Assembly (NCBI GenBank): GCA_963817465.1 | Contig: CAWFOP010000021.1 | Span: 158,025-222,024 of the forward strand | DNA length: 64,000 nt | Direction: 5' to 3' | DNA from: CAMPKL01 sp963817465 | Lineage (GTDB): Bacteria; Acidobacteriota; Terriglobia; Bryobacterales; UBA6623 | In this document: piece after piece, positions 7,997-17,400 of the stretch | Position numbering within the stretch: position 1 is the first letter of the stretch | How the letters are laid out: every line of letters starts with the position of its first letter | Notes under the pieces: model-generated | What the model was told of the DNA's origin: nothing | Databases searched by the model: none | The model's input: the letters and a program-made list of their open reading frames with translations, nothing else | Made by a program: the position numbers and the translations under genes

Positions 7997-9406
7997 CTAC
8001 TCTGCGGTCATGCGCCATTGCTGGGGCGCCTTCCAGCCGTCCGGCGGCGGGGCGGTCATCGGCGGAACTCCGCCGGCGGGCCGCAGGGCGCGAAACTCGC
8101 GCAGCTTGGACAGCATTCGTTTGACTCGTTCCGGCTCCTTCTCGGCCAGATTCGTCTGTCTCGTAGGGATCGACCTCCAAGTGGAACAACTCGATCGTCA
8201 GGGGCTCGAGTTCCGGCGCGGCCATGCCCGGAGGAGGCCGGTCGGCCGGGTTCGATCCAAGAATCGGGGGCCCCTTACGCACGAGCTTCCAGCCGTCTTC
8301 GATGATCGCCAGATCCTCGCCCTGGTAGCGTTCGAAATACGAGAAGAAGGGCCTGTTCGGAGCGTCGGCCGCGCCCTTCAGAACATCCAGCTCGTCGAAG
8401 CCGTCCAGGGGCAGTGCGCGGTCTTTCTCTTCCTCGAGCCCGGCCGCGCGCGCCAATGTCGGCCAGACGTCGAGATACGAGAGCAAGCCGCGAATCTTGC
8501 GCCCGCCGCCGTCGACCTCGGACGGCCAGCGCAGTGCGGCGGCGACACGGATCCCGCCCTCGTAGAGCGTTCCCTTGCCGCCGCGCAGCGGGCCGTTCGA
8601 GCCGTAGCGCGTCCCGCCGTTGTCGGAGAAGAACCACAACAGCGTGTCGTCGGCGATGCCTTGCTTGTCGAGCGCCTCGAGGATGCGGCCCACGCCGGCG
8701 TCCAGCGCCGCGACCATGCCGGCGTAGGTGCGCTTGTCCGGATCGGAGATGTTCGCATAGCCGTCGAGCCACTTCGCCGGAACTTCGAGCGGCAGGTGCG
8801 GCGCATTGAACGGCACGTACAGAAAGAAAGGCGGTTCTTCCGCGTGTTCCTTTATGAAACGGACCGCCTCGTCGGCAATGAGATCGGTCGAGTAGCCCTC
8901 GTCATCGCTCGAGTCGAAATTGCGATGCCAATCGAGCTCGCCCTCGCGCATGTGCGTGAAGTAATCGATGTTGCCGTTGTAGTGTCCGTAAAAGAATGTG
9001 AACCCTTGGCGCAGGGGGTGATAGCGCCTGCGCGAATGGCCGATGTGCCATTTGCCGACGGCTGCGCGCGCCTGGTAACCGGCGCGGGCCAGCATCTCCG
9101 CGAGCGTGTCCTCTTCGGGCGGTACGCCGGTATCGAGGAACGGCCGGCAGACGGCCCGCTGCATGCCGAAGCGGATCGCATAGCGCCCGGTCACCAAGCC
9201 CGCGCGCGTGGGCGTGCAGACCGGGCAGGCGTAGAAGCGATCGAGCTCGACGCCCTCGTGGGCGATGCGGTCGATGTTCGGCGTGCGAATCGTTCCGCCG
9301 TGAAAGGAAACGTCGGCCCAACCTTGGTCGTCGGAGACGATCAAGACGATGTTGGGGCTGCTGACGCTCCCGCGGCGAGACTCAAGGCAAGGAAAAAGCG
9401 AAGCAA
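7997..9406 (-). CDS. Exported type I sulfatase, with two apparent frameshifts
   Basis: Arylsulfatase-family enzyme expected to cleave sulfate esters outside the cytoplasm. The formylglycine site is CTPTRAGLVTGR (Cys-x-Pro-x-Arg), preceded by IVSDDQGWADV, with SDNGGTRYG further on. The long frame alone lacks its ends. A signal peptide (LRFFLALSLAAGASAAP) lies in another frame and joins NIVLIVSDD after one missing base at about 9351-9357. At about 8151-8160 one extra base shifts YETTNLAEKEPERVKRML out of frame, and the restored frame ends WRMTAE at 7997. Read across both shifts it is 469 aa, a normal length. TTG 9404-9406 is the start, 9 nt after TACAAT. The first 25 nt overlap the ATPase 3' end. 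Confidence 0.85.
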
Positions 9407-12095
9407 AGCAACGCTATTGTATGCCGTCGTGAGGCGATTCGCCGGCGAAGGGCCTTGGATGCCTCAACGGCCGCGAAGACGGCCGCGGCGGCGCCGCAGC
9501 AGACGCCCAATTCGTAAGCCGACAGCGCGCTTGTATGGAAGACGCGCTGGAGGGGCGGGGCGTACACGACCGCCAGTTGCAACACGGCCGAAGCGCCGGC
9601 CGCGAGCGGCAACGCCCGGTTTGAAAGCAAGCCCAGGCTCCAAAGTGATTCACGCTCCGAACGAACCGCGAACGCCAGAGCCAATTGCGACAGCACCAAC
9701 GTCGTAAAAGTCAGCGTCCTCCAATGCGGGTCGCCGGCCCGCCACGACAGATACCCGGCCGTCAGCGAGAGCGTGCCTGTCAGCAGGCCGATCCAGACAA
9801 TATCGACGCTGACGCCCCGGCTGAACACACTCTCCCCCGGCCGATACGGCGGTCGGCGCATCAGACCGGGCTCGGCCGGCTCGACCCCCAGGGCGAGCGC
9901 GGGAGGCCCGTCCGTGATGAGGTTCATCCACAGGATCTGGAGCGGCAGCAGCGGCAACGGCATGCCGATCAACGGTCCAACGAGCATCACCCACAACTCG
10001 CCCGTGTTCGCCGACAGCAGGAACTTGATGAACTTGCGAATATTGTCAAAGATCAGCCTGCCCTCTTCGATGGCGGCCACGATTGTCGCGAAGTGTCGTC
10101 GCGCAAAACGACGTCCGCCGCTTCTTTGGAAACATCGGAGCCGACCACTCCCATCGCCACGCCGATGTCAGCCTTTTTAAGCGCGGGCGCGTCGTTCACA
10201 CCATCTCCGGTCATCGCGACCACCTGCCCGCGCCGCTGCAGAGCCTCCACAATCCGCAGCTTATGTTCGGGCGAAACGCGCGCGTAAACTCCGATCTCCT
10301 CCGCCTGCGCCTCGAGCTGAGAATCGCTCAAGGCATTGAGGTCGCGCCCTACGATCAGCTGTCCTCCCTCGCCGACGCCGAGGCTCTTCGCGATCGAGGC
10401 GGCGGTCGCATGGTGGTCGCCCGTGATCATGACCGTGCGAATGCCGGCCTCTTTGCATCTCTCAACGGCCTCTCGAGCCTCCGGCCGAGGAGGATCCATC
10501 AGGCCGATCATCCCGAGGTAGGTCAGGCCTTGCTCGAGCTGCTCCGGAGAAAGTCGTCCCTTGTCATCCCATGCTCGGGCCGCCGTCGCCAGGACCCTTA
10601 TTCCCGAAGCGGCCATGGAGTCGTGAGTCCGGCGAATCGATTCGCGAATGTCGTCCGTCAATGACGAGGCGCCGTCAGACGTCCAAGCGAGGTCACACGC
10701 GGCAAGGACACTGTCCAGCGCGCCTTTTGTGAACGATGCCTGACACGATCCCCGGCCTTGAAGCAGAGGCGCCCAAAGGTCGTCGGTCTCATCAATGCGG
10801 TGAAGCGTCGTCATCCGCTTCCGGTTTGAATCGAACGGAACCTCGGCCGTGCGCGGCGAGCGCTCCTCGAGCTCGGCCTTGTCGACGCCGACGTCCGCCG
10901 CCGCTTCAACCAGAGCGGTCTCCGTGGGGTCTCCTGTCGTTCGGCGCCGTCCGTCCGTATCGTGCTCGAGGGTCGCATCGTTCGCCAGCGCGGCCGCGGC
11001 CAAAGTTAATCGCGCGGCGGCGGGAGTTTCGCGTGACGCGTCCCCGAGATCGGCCGACCCGGCAAGGGTCTCGACCCGCGTCGCTCGCATTTGGTTTTCC
11101 GTCAGCGTGCCGGTCTTGTCCGAGCAGATGAAAGTTACCGACCCCAGCGTTTCCACAGCCGGCAGCCTCCGAATCAAGGCATTTCGCCGCAACATCCGCC
11201 GGGCCCCAAGCGCAAGAGCGATCGTCACGACGGCGGGCAATCCTTCGGGAGCCGCGGCGACAGCCAAACTGACCGCGGTCAGGAACATCAGATCGAGGGG
11301 TTCGCCGCGCAACGCTCCCAGCGCGAACACGACGGCAACAATCACAATAGCGGCCGTCACCAGGAGGCGCCCGAGATGATCGAGCCGTTTCTGCAGCGGA
11401 GTCCGTTCCGCTGCGACCGTTTGGATCAGTTCCGCGATGCGCCCTAACTCGGTGCGCATGCCTGTTTCCGTTACAACCGCCTCGGCTCTGCCGTGGACCG
11501 CGGCTGTACCGCGAAAAACCATGTTGCGGCGCTCCGCTAGATCGGAATCTTGCGCGCAACTCTCTGAGGCGCCCTTCTCGACCGGTTCGGACTCGCCGGT
11601 CAATGTCGCTTGGTCGACCCGCAAGTTCGCCGTCTCGACCAGTCTCGCGTCGGCCGTGATCGCGGAGCCGGCGTCGATCAGCATGATGTCGCCGGGGACG
11701 ACATCCGCCGCCTCCGCTTCGATCACGTGACCCGAGCGACGCAGTTTCACACGAGGAGCCGAGAGCTTCTTGAGCGCCGCCATCGCTTGCTCGGCGCCGT
11801 ACTCTTGTCTCGCACCAAGAGCTGCATTCAGAACAACGATGGTCATGATCGCGGCGGCGTCCGGCCAGTCCCCCAGAGCAGCCGAAACCAGCGCCGCCGC
11901 GATCAACAGCAAGATGAGAACCGAACTGATTTGCGAAACGACGATCCGCCAAACGCCGCGCCCGCCGCGCTCGACCAACTCGTTGGGTCCGTACTCGCGA
12001 AGCCGATTCTTCGCCGCGTCGTGGTCGAGCCCCTTCGCCGCGGAACCGAGCTCGGCCAACGCTTGCTCTGCGGTAAGTGCGTGCCAATACGGCAT
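9382..12095 (-). CDS. P2A-type Ca2+-transporting ATPase, one apparent frameshift
   Basis: Cation pump of the SERCA/PMR1-like class, 904 aa when read across one missing base. Motifs in order are TLTGESEPV (actuator), PEGLP in M4 (Ca-binding glutamate), SDKTGTLTENQM (phosphorylated Asp), TGDGVNDAPAL, SANTGELW in M5 (acidic ligand) and QILWMNLITDGPPALALG in M6 (Asn and Asp ligands). These are the residues that bind Ca2+ in SERCA. At about 10091-10096 one base is missing: the frame ends DDTSRQSW where the family has DDNFATIVAAIEEG, which is found in the next frame. The ATG lies 2 nt after the stop of the universal stress gene, so they form an operon. Ca2+ specificity is inferred from conserved ligands. 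Confidence 0.9.
9416..9421 (-). promoter_or_regulatory. -10 hexamer TACAAT for the sulfatase
   Basis: On the minus strand TACAAT ends 9 nt before the TTG start. It lies inside the last codons of the Ca-ATPase gene, so the sulfatase can be transcribed independently of that operon. Confidence 0.5.
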
Positions 12096-12097
12096 TT

Positions 12098-12979
12098 TCA
12101 GTCGAGTTTGATCGGACTCACGAACCCTTCCGGCTTTACCGCCAGAACCGAGACTTCGGCCTCGCCCAGCACCTTCTCGGCCGTGCTGCCAAGGAGTAGG
12201 CCCTCAACTCCGGAATGCACGATCGTACCCATCACGATCAAGTCCATGCCTTCCTCGCGAGCGAATTGGCTGATTGCCGGGCCCGGATCTCCGCGCAGCA
12301 GATTTACATGAGACTCTGGAATCCGGTCCTCGAATTCCGCCGCAAACTTCTCGAGCGACCCACGCGCCAACGCCTCGATCGGTTCCCCGTACTCCTCCAA
12401 CAGTTCGGGGCGCAAGCCCTCGCCCCATACATAAAGCACATGGACTTCGCCGCCTTGAAGAAGCGCCACTCCCAGGGCATGTTCTACAACGCTTCGGGCC
12501 AACTTCAGCTCGTGGTCGTCGCCGGCTAGGGGGTCGACCGCAGCCACGATCCGGCGATGCGGTCCGACGTGGCCTCCCTTCACCGCCCATACGGAGCTGG
12601 GGCAGACTCGAAGCAAGCGTACTGCCTCTCCGTGAGGCTCACCCTGGGTAATCACCAAATCAGCGCCTCGGGCGATCGCTTCACGTGTGATCTCAATGTG
12701 CGGCTTGCCTGTCTTTACGGTGATCTCGACGGTCAACCCCTCGTGGCGGATGCGCCCTGCGACGCCTTCTAGGGCCTGTTTCAGCTCCGCCTCCAAAGTT
12801 TCGGACAGGGCGGGATAACCGTACGCCGGCGTTCGCAGGTAAACGGGCACCGGCTTCTCGACCGCCGCCAGCGTGATCTCCGCGTTTGAATGCTTCGCCA
12901 GCCAGAACGCGCAGTCAACCGCTTCGTAGACATCACGCGGAGGACGAACATTTACCAACAGTCGACGAAATTGGGTCAC
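12098..12979 (-). CDS. Tandem universal stress protein (two UspA domains)
   Basis: Cytosolic stress protein of 293 aa made of two Usp domains (about 1-140 and 145-290). The second keeps the nucleotide-binding signature GTIVHSGVEGLLLGSTAEKVL (G-x2-G-x9-G-S/T type), while the first is less conserved at that site. Usp proteins of this type bind ATP and modulate stress or dormancy responses. It is the first gene of a two-gene operon with the Ca-type ATPase, suggesting a link between ion homeostasis and stress. The start is a GTG at 12977-12979. The upstream gap to the pirin gene contains a perfect hairpin or dyad at 13075-13093. Confidence 0.88.
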   Translation of the reverse strand: MTQFRRLLVNVRPPRDVYEAVDCAFWLAKHSNAEITLAAVEKPVPVYLRTPAYGYPALSETLEAELKQALEGVAGRIRHEGLTVEITVKTGKPHIEITREAIARGADLVITQGEPHGEAVRLLRVCPSSVWAVKGGHVGPHRRIVAAVDPLAGDDHELKLARSVVEHALGVALLQGGEVHVLYVWGEGLRPELLEEYGEPIEALARGSLEKFAAEFEDRIPESHVNLLRGDPGPAISQFAREEGMDLIVMGTIVHSGVEGLLLGSTAEKVLGEAEVSVLAVKPEGFVSPIKLD

Positions 12980-13074
12980 TTAGCCACCCCTCAGACCATC
13001 CGTGCTAGGGATTTCAGCGTAGCAATCGCGAGGCCAAGTTACGCTCTTGCAGGAGCGCGAGATCAGTGTGGCGC

Positions 13075-13093
13075 GTTGCAGCACTGCTGCAAC
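13075..13093. promoter_or_regulatory. Perfect 8-bp dyad in the divergent usp/pirin gap
   Basis: GTTGCAGC-ACT-GCTGCAAC is a perfect inverted repeat with a 3-nt centre, about 95 nt upstream of the usp start and 125 nt upstream of the pirin start. It could be an operator or an RNA hairpin. No regulator can be named. Confidence 0.4.
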
Positions 13094-13169
13094 AAAGCAA
13101 ATAGAATCAGAAGCTTGCGCACGGCTCAAGCAGGATATCGAATTGCCGTGAAAGACGCCTCGCAAGCGC

Positions 13170-13209
13170 TTGCAACTTTTGTATCATTCATACATCAATA
13201 ATTACGAGG
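13170..13209 (+). promoter_or_regulatory. Pirin promoter with TGTAT-N5-ATACA operator and SD
   Basis: A TTGCAA -35-like hexamer (13170-13175) is followed by the dyad TGTAT-CATTC-ATACA (13180-13194), which overlaps the expected -10 region (TATCAT 13182 or TACATC 13191). ACGAGG (13204-13209), 9 nt before the ATG, is a Shine-Dalgarno site. A symmetric site over the -10 suggests repression, for example by a MarR- or HxlR-type protein. The regulator is not identified. Confidence 0.5.
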
Positions 13210-13218
13210 TTAACAATC

Positions 13219-13917
13219 ATGCTGGACATCGTCAGATCCGATGAGCGCTATTCGATGGACGCCGGCTGGCTGCAGGCCAACTGGCACTTCTCCTTCGACC
13301 ACTACTACGACCCGAACAACGTGCAGTTCGGGCCGCTGCGGGTCTTCAACAACGACGTCGTCCAGCCCGGCAAAGGCTTCCCGATGCACCCGCACGCCAA
13401 TATGGAGATCCTGACTTACGTCTTCGACGGCGCGCTCGAGCACCGCGACTCCACGGGCGGACACGGCGTCATCCACGCGGGCGAAGTGCAGCGCATGAGC
13501 GCGGGGAAGGGCATCGTTCACTCGGAGTTCAACCACTCCAAAACCGATACGGTGGAGCTGGTGCAGATCTGGATTTTGCCGGCGGCGAAGGACGTCGAGC
13601 CGGGCTACGAGCAGGTTCGCTTCAGCCCCGAGCAGCGCACCGGGAAGCTGCTGCCGATCGCCTCGGGCGACGGCGCGCCGGGTGCGGCCAAGATCGGACA
13701 GGACGTGACGATGTTGGTTTCGCGGCTCGAGCCGGGCCAGCGGGTGGAGCACGAGCTGGGCGCCGGCCGCCGGGCCTACGTGTTCGTCGGCGCGGGCGCG
13801 GTCGACCTGAACGGTGAAAAGCTGGAGAAGGGCGACAGCGTGAAGGTGACCGCCGAGACGAAGCTCGAGCTCTCCGACGGCGAGGGCGCGGAAGTGGTCG
13901 TGCTCGATTTGCCTTGA
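13219..13917 (+). CDS. Pirin family protein (bicupin)
   Basis: Cupin-fold metalloprotein of 232 aa. The N-terminal cupin carries the metal-binding set MHPHANMEILTYV and HGVIHAGEVQRMSAGKG...HSE (the His and Glu ligands of pirins). The C-terminal half is the second, metal-free cupin. Bacterial homologues such as YhhW have quercetin dioxygenase activity or act as redox-responsive regulators; the true role is usually unknown. It has its own promoter with a dyad and a good SD (ACGAGG), unlike the leaderless-looking genes around it. A small helical-protein gene follows 20 nt after the stop. Confidence 0.92.
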   Translation: MLDIVRSDERYSMDAGWLQANWHFSFDHYYDPNNVQFGPLRVFNNDVVQPGKGFPMHPHANMEILTYVFDGALEHRDSTGGHGVIHAGEVQRMSAGKGIVHSEFNHSKTDTVELVQIWILPAAKDVEPGYEQVRFSPEQRTGKLLPIASGDGAPGAAKIGQDVTMLVSRLEPGQRVEHELGAGRRAYVFVGAGAVDLNGEKLEKGDSVKVTAETKLELSDGEGAEVVVLDLP

Positions 13918-13937
13918 GCGGTCAGACTTGTCCGTGC

Positions 13938-14180
13938 ATGGCCGATAAGAGCGTCATGCAGATCCAGGCGATCGCCGTAGCGGCGCTGGCGCGGTCGGAG
14001 ACGGACTTCTCGAAGGCCGCGTCGAAGGTTTCCCAAGCCGCGGCCCAGTCGAGCGACACCATTGAGCTGAGCGTCGCCGCGGTGGAGCTCACTCAGGCGA
14101 CGACGGCCTTCAAGGCGGCGCTCGAGATCGCCAAGTCGGCCGACGAGATCGCAAAGCGGACGCTCGACGTCTTGGGCTGA
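13938..14180 (+). CDS. Small helical protein, 80 aa
   Basis: Unknown function. The sequence (MADKSVMQIQAIAVAALARSE and on) is almost entirely helix-forming, rich in Ala, with hydrophobic residues every three to four positions, so an amphipathic helix or coiled coil is likely. The C-terminal part (ELTQATTAFKAALEIAKSADEI) faintly resembles the terminal helix of flagellar rod and hook proteins (an A-F/Y-x-A-x-x-x-I-K-x-A-D-E pattern). No flagellar gene is nearby, so this may be convergence. ATG 13938 is preferred to the alternative at 13914, which overlaps the pirin stop. Coding status is supported by the coherent heptad pattern and the 20-nt gap. Confidence 0.65.
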   Translation: MADKSVMQIQAIAVAALARSETDFSKAASKVSQAAAQSSDTIELSVAAVELTQATTAFKAALEIAKSADEIAKRTLDVLG

Positions 14181-14222
14181 CCGCCCGGCGGACGCCGCAT
14201 CGGCCTCCGCGGGAGCGACGGA

Positions 14223-16337
14223 CTAGGGGCCGCTGGAAGAGGGCTCGGGCAGCTCAAAAAGGCTTTGACGTTGGTCACGATAGAGGAGCTTGGGCGCCGT
14301 GAGAACAGCGCCCGCCGGCTCGTCGTATCGCCGCGACAGGAGCAGAAAGCGGTAGTTGCGTTCGGCGAGAAGCGCGCGCAAGGCCGTTTTCGGATCTTCG
14401 TCCTTGCCGGGCGACGCACACCAAAACTTCCAGGGGTACGGGACAAATCCACGCGTGCAACTTCCGACGGAAAGAATGTCGTCGTCACGCGTCGCGACGT
14501 CCGATAAGGCTCGATAGGCGGGGTAGTTGGCGTGCGACTCGGCCAAATAGGCTTGGTCGTCGAGGCGCCGGGCGAGGTAGCGGATCTGGGTCGAGCTGTT
14601 GCCCATGATCAGGCTGGCGGAGAAGCTCACCAGGCAGCCGTAGATCACGGCTGCCGTAACGAATCCGCGGACGGCGGCGGGCGTGCGTCGAAAGAATTCC
14701 CAGAATGGATAGGCCAGCAAGGGGCCGACCATGAGCACGGGCGATATCCCATAACGCAGCGTGCGCATGGTGGACGACCAATAAAACAGCCCTCCAGCCA
14801 CGAGGAGAATGGTCAGCTTCGCCGCTTTGGACCACTCGAGGCGCGGCGCGATGACGAGCGTCACGAAGAAGAAGGCGGCGATGATCCCAACCGGAGTCTG
14901 AATCGGGCCTTCGAAGAGCATGTAGCCCTTGGTATGCGCTTGAATCGGGATGTTGACGTAGCGCCACAGGTTGTTGATCGCGGTGTTGGGATCGGAGGGA
15001 TCGAGCGCGTCCAGAGCGTGACTGGCGCGGTCGGGGTATGTCAGAGATCCCTTGAGCAGCCAGGTGTGAACGTACCAGAGGGAAGCGGTGACGGCGCCGG
15101 AGGCTGCGGTTGCTGCGAGGGCTCGGAACGGGCGAGCGTGTTTGAAACAGGCGTAGAGGAAAAACAGCCCCAGCGGAAGAGCGGCGAAGACGGCGGTCGG
15201 CTTGACGGCGAAGCTCGCGCCGAGCAGAAACGAGGCGAAGCCGATCCAGCGGATTTCGCGGGTCTCGAGCCACAGCACACAGGCCAACAACGAGGCTGCC
15301 TGAAACGACGCCATGGCAACGTCGTTTTTGACGACGGCGCCGCTCCACAACAGAAACGGCATGCCGGCCGTGGCCGCGACGCCTAGGACGATGGCGGGCG
15401 GCGGGAAGCGGCTCAGGCGGCACAGCTCGATCACGAAAAGCAGAGCGAGGCCGAGGAAGGCCAGCGAGAACAATTGGGCCGAGGCTTGCCCGCCGAGCAG
15501 GTAGCAGACGGCGAGGAGAGTTTCGTAGCCCTGCGGCCGGTACGAGTAGGCGAGCTGGCTGAAGTCGATGAGGCCGCCGGCGAGAGCGTGCGTCTTGATG
15601 AGCGGCAGATGGAAGAGCAGGGCGTCGACGGCGATGGAAGGGGTGAGCGCGGTCGCAACGGTCAGGCCCGCCAAAAGGAAGATGAAAAACAGCGCGCAGC
15701 CGATCAGGATCGAACGCCCCAATGACGGGGCGGCGCGCCAGTCGCTCAGCGTCCGGCCGGCGGCCTCCCGGAGATGCGCTAAGCGGCGGCCCCGGACCAG
15801 AATTGGGACGAGGATCAAGGCGGCGGCGCAGACGGGAGTGTACAGGTCCGCCAGTCCCATGAAGAAGGCGAAAACGAGTTGGACGGCGAGACCGGCGGCG
15901 ACGGCGAAGCCGATCTCAGAGAGCGCGGTGGGCGCGATCAGGCCCGCACGCTCGAGCAGCCACGATCCCAACGACCAGGCCGACAGCAGCGCGAACCCCG
16001 CCACGACCGAGCCGACAGGGTGCCGATAGAGCGAGGGAGCAATCACCAGCAAAGCCATTGCAATCGGCTCGTGACGCCAAAATCCGCGACGCCGCCAAAA
16101 GGCGTATGCGACGGCGCCTAGCGCCAGCAGCGGGGCTGCGATCGCAAGCGCACGGGCATAGGCTGGGCTCGAATCGCCGAAGAAGGCGATTTGCTTCGTC
16201 ACCGCGGGCCAGGTCTGATAGCAGACGTTGACGATCCAAAGGGCGAGAATCAGGCCGAGCAGCCAGGGAATGACGCGGGAGTCCTGGGCGGCCGGCTCGT
16301 CGACTGTTTGGGACCCAAGCTTTTGCGACGTTTCCAT
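14223..16337 (-). CDS. Polytopic GT39-like membrane glycosyltransferase
   Basis: Membrane protein of 704 aa with about a dozen hydrophobic segments and a soluble C-terminal tail of about 100 residues. The layout resembles lipid-linked-sugar transferases of the GT-C fold (PMT/ArnT type). Those enzymes move a sugar from a polyprenyl phosphate donor to an acceptor on the outer face of the inner membrane. An acidic pair typical of GT-C loops cannot be placed with confidence (SIAVDALLFHLPL in an early loop is a candidate). It lies 74 nt downstream of the sulfotransferase gene on the same strand, so it is probably the last gene of the glycan cluster. ATG 16335-16337 is chosen; a TTG at 16346 is also possible. 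Confidence 0.72.
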   Translation of the reverse strand: METSQKLGSQTVDEPAAQDSRVIPWLLGLILALWIVNVCYQTWPAVTKQIAFFGDSSPAYARALAIAAPLLALGAVAYAFWRRRGFWRHEPIAMALLVIAPSLYRHPVGSVVAGFALLSAWSLGSWLLERAGLIAPTALSEIGFAVAAGLAVQLVFAFFMGLADLYTPVCAAALILVPILVRGRRLAHLREAAGRTLSDWRAAPSLGRSILIGCALFFIFLLAGLTVATALTPSIAVDALLFHLPLIKTHALAGGLIDFSQLAYSYRPQGYETLLAVCYLLGGQASAQLFSLAFLGLALLFVIELCRLSRFPPPAIVLGVAATAGMPFLLWSGAVVKNDVAMASFQAASLLACVLWLETREIRWIGFASFLLGASFAVKPTAVFAALPLGLFFLYACFKHARPFRALAATAASGAVTASLWYVHTWLLKGSLTYPDRASHALDALDPSDPNTAINNLWRYVNIPIQAHTKGYMLFEGPIQTPVGIIAAFFFVTLVIAPRLEWSKAAKLTILLVAGGLFYWSSTMRTLRYGISPVLMVGPLLAYPFWEFFRRTPAAVRGFVTAAVIYGCLVSFSASLIMGNSSTQIRYLARRLDDQAYLAESHANYPAYRALSDVATRDDDILSVGSCTRGFVPYPWKFWCASPGKDEDPKTALRALLAERNYRFLLLSRRYDEPAGAVLTAPKLLYRDQRQSLFELPEPSSSGP

Positions 16338-16410
16338 CCGGCTCAACGGGAGCGCCGACGAAGCTTGGACATCGATCCGGCGGAGCGAAGAAAGTAGCGT
16401 ATCACGGCGG

Positions 16411-17400
16411 TCAGCGGCGTTTGGCGACCCAACGATCGGCCTCTTTGGATAGACGGTAGCCGGTTTGCTCGCAGAGCCCGGCTAGGCTGGGAGCGACTAG
16501 CTGAACCTCATCGTCGGACGGTTGTGATGCGGATGCGTAGACGGGATTGCGCACGAGATGGGCCAGCTTGGCGGCAATGCCGGCGTCAGGGTCGATGCCG
16601 GCGAAGCGGTAGACGTCCCCGGCGACCTTGGCCGGATTTTCCAGCAGGTCCTCGAGGCGGATCTCCATCCAGATTTGCTGTCCAACGCTCTCCCGGGCCG
16701 CTGTCAGGGCGGCGGCGCAAGTTTTCCATTGGGCGGCGGCGATGTTGGGGATCGGCTCGGCTTTGAGGTCGCGCCAGCCTTCGATCAGCGCGAAGCACCA
16801 TTGGCGGCGGTGGGGATAGCCGGGGATCGTCAGATCTTCCGGCACGTAGTAGGACCGAAAGCGGCCGTGGGGGTCGCGCCAACCGGCGATCATGGAGCGG
16901 ATGGTCGCCAGGGGGTCCCGGCGGACGACGAGGAAGCGAGCGTCGGGGAACAGGTCGAGCAGATACGGCACGCGCAAGCTGTTTTCGGGCGTCTTTTCGA
17001 CGAAGCGCCTCTCGGAGAAGTAGGAACGCAGGAAGGCGCCGGCGAAGCGGCGTTCTCCCAGGCCGAGCCGGCCCGCGCCGACGGCGTCGGAACCCCAGCC
17101 GGTGTAGCGGGGGTGATGGTAGGCGCGCCAGAGGTCGTGGCCCTCGCGGGGCAGCGCGCCGAAGCCGGGGGCCCCGGCGAGCCAGCGGAAGACCATAGTG
17201 GTGCCCGAGCGTGGGGCGCCGAGGATGAACAAGGGGCGGTCAAAGCTTTGCCGCTGGAGGAGCGCCGCAGCGAAGCGGGCGGTCCGCGTGAAGCTAACGC
17301 GACGAGCAAGGTTGGAGGTTCGCCAAACAATACCCCAGGGGTCTTCGAAGCGGCTCAACCAGGTCGGCGTTTGCCGGCTCAGATCACGGGCGCCGTTCAC
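16411..17400 (-). CDS. PAPS-dependent sulfotransferase (Sulfotransfer_3-like)
   Basis: Cytosolic enzyme of 329 aa that transfers sulfate from PAPS. The 5'-phosphosulfate loop is GAPRSGTTMVFRW (PRSGTT, near residue 53). The 3'-phosphate site is VVRRDPLATIRSMIAGW (R-x7-S type). The start is a GTG whose last two bases belong to the TGA of the upstream glycosyltransferase (GTGA overlap), so the two are translationally coupled. Because the upstream gene contains a one-base shift, a single long frame seems to fuse it to this gene; I consider that fusion spurious. With glycosyltransferases on both sides, the likely acceptor is a hydroxyl of a saccharide or glycolipid. Confidence 0.86.
   Translation of the reverse strand: MNGARDLSRQTPTWLSRFEDPWGIVWRTSNLARRVSFTRTARFAAALLQRQSFDRPLFILGAPRSGTTMVFRWLAGAPGFGALPREGHDLWRAYHHPRYTGWGSDAVGAGRLGLGERRFAGAFLRSYFSERRFVEKTPENSLRVPYLLDLFPDARFLVVRRDPLATIRSMIAGWRDPHGRFRSYYVPEDLTIPGYPHRRQWCFALIEGWRDLKAEPIPNIAAAQWKTCAAALTAARESVGQQIWMEIRLEDLLENPAKVAGDVYRFAGIDPDAGIAAKLAHLVRNPVYASASQPSDDEVQLVAPSLAGLCEQTGYRLSKEADRWVAKRR

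Noticed and set aside
7926..9707. A 593-codon open frame on the plus strand opposite the sulfatase and ATPase
   Set aside because: Composition is Arg/Ala/Asp-rich as expected from the complement of a GC-rich gene, with no recognisable motif, while the minus strand carries clear sulfatase and ATPase motifs.
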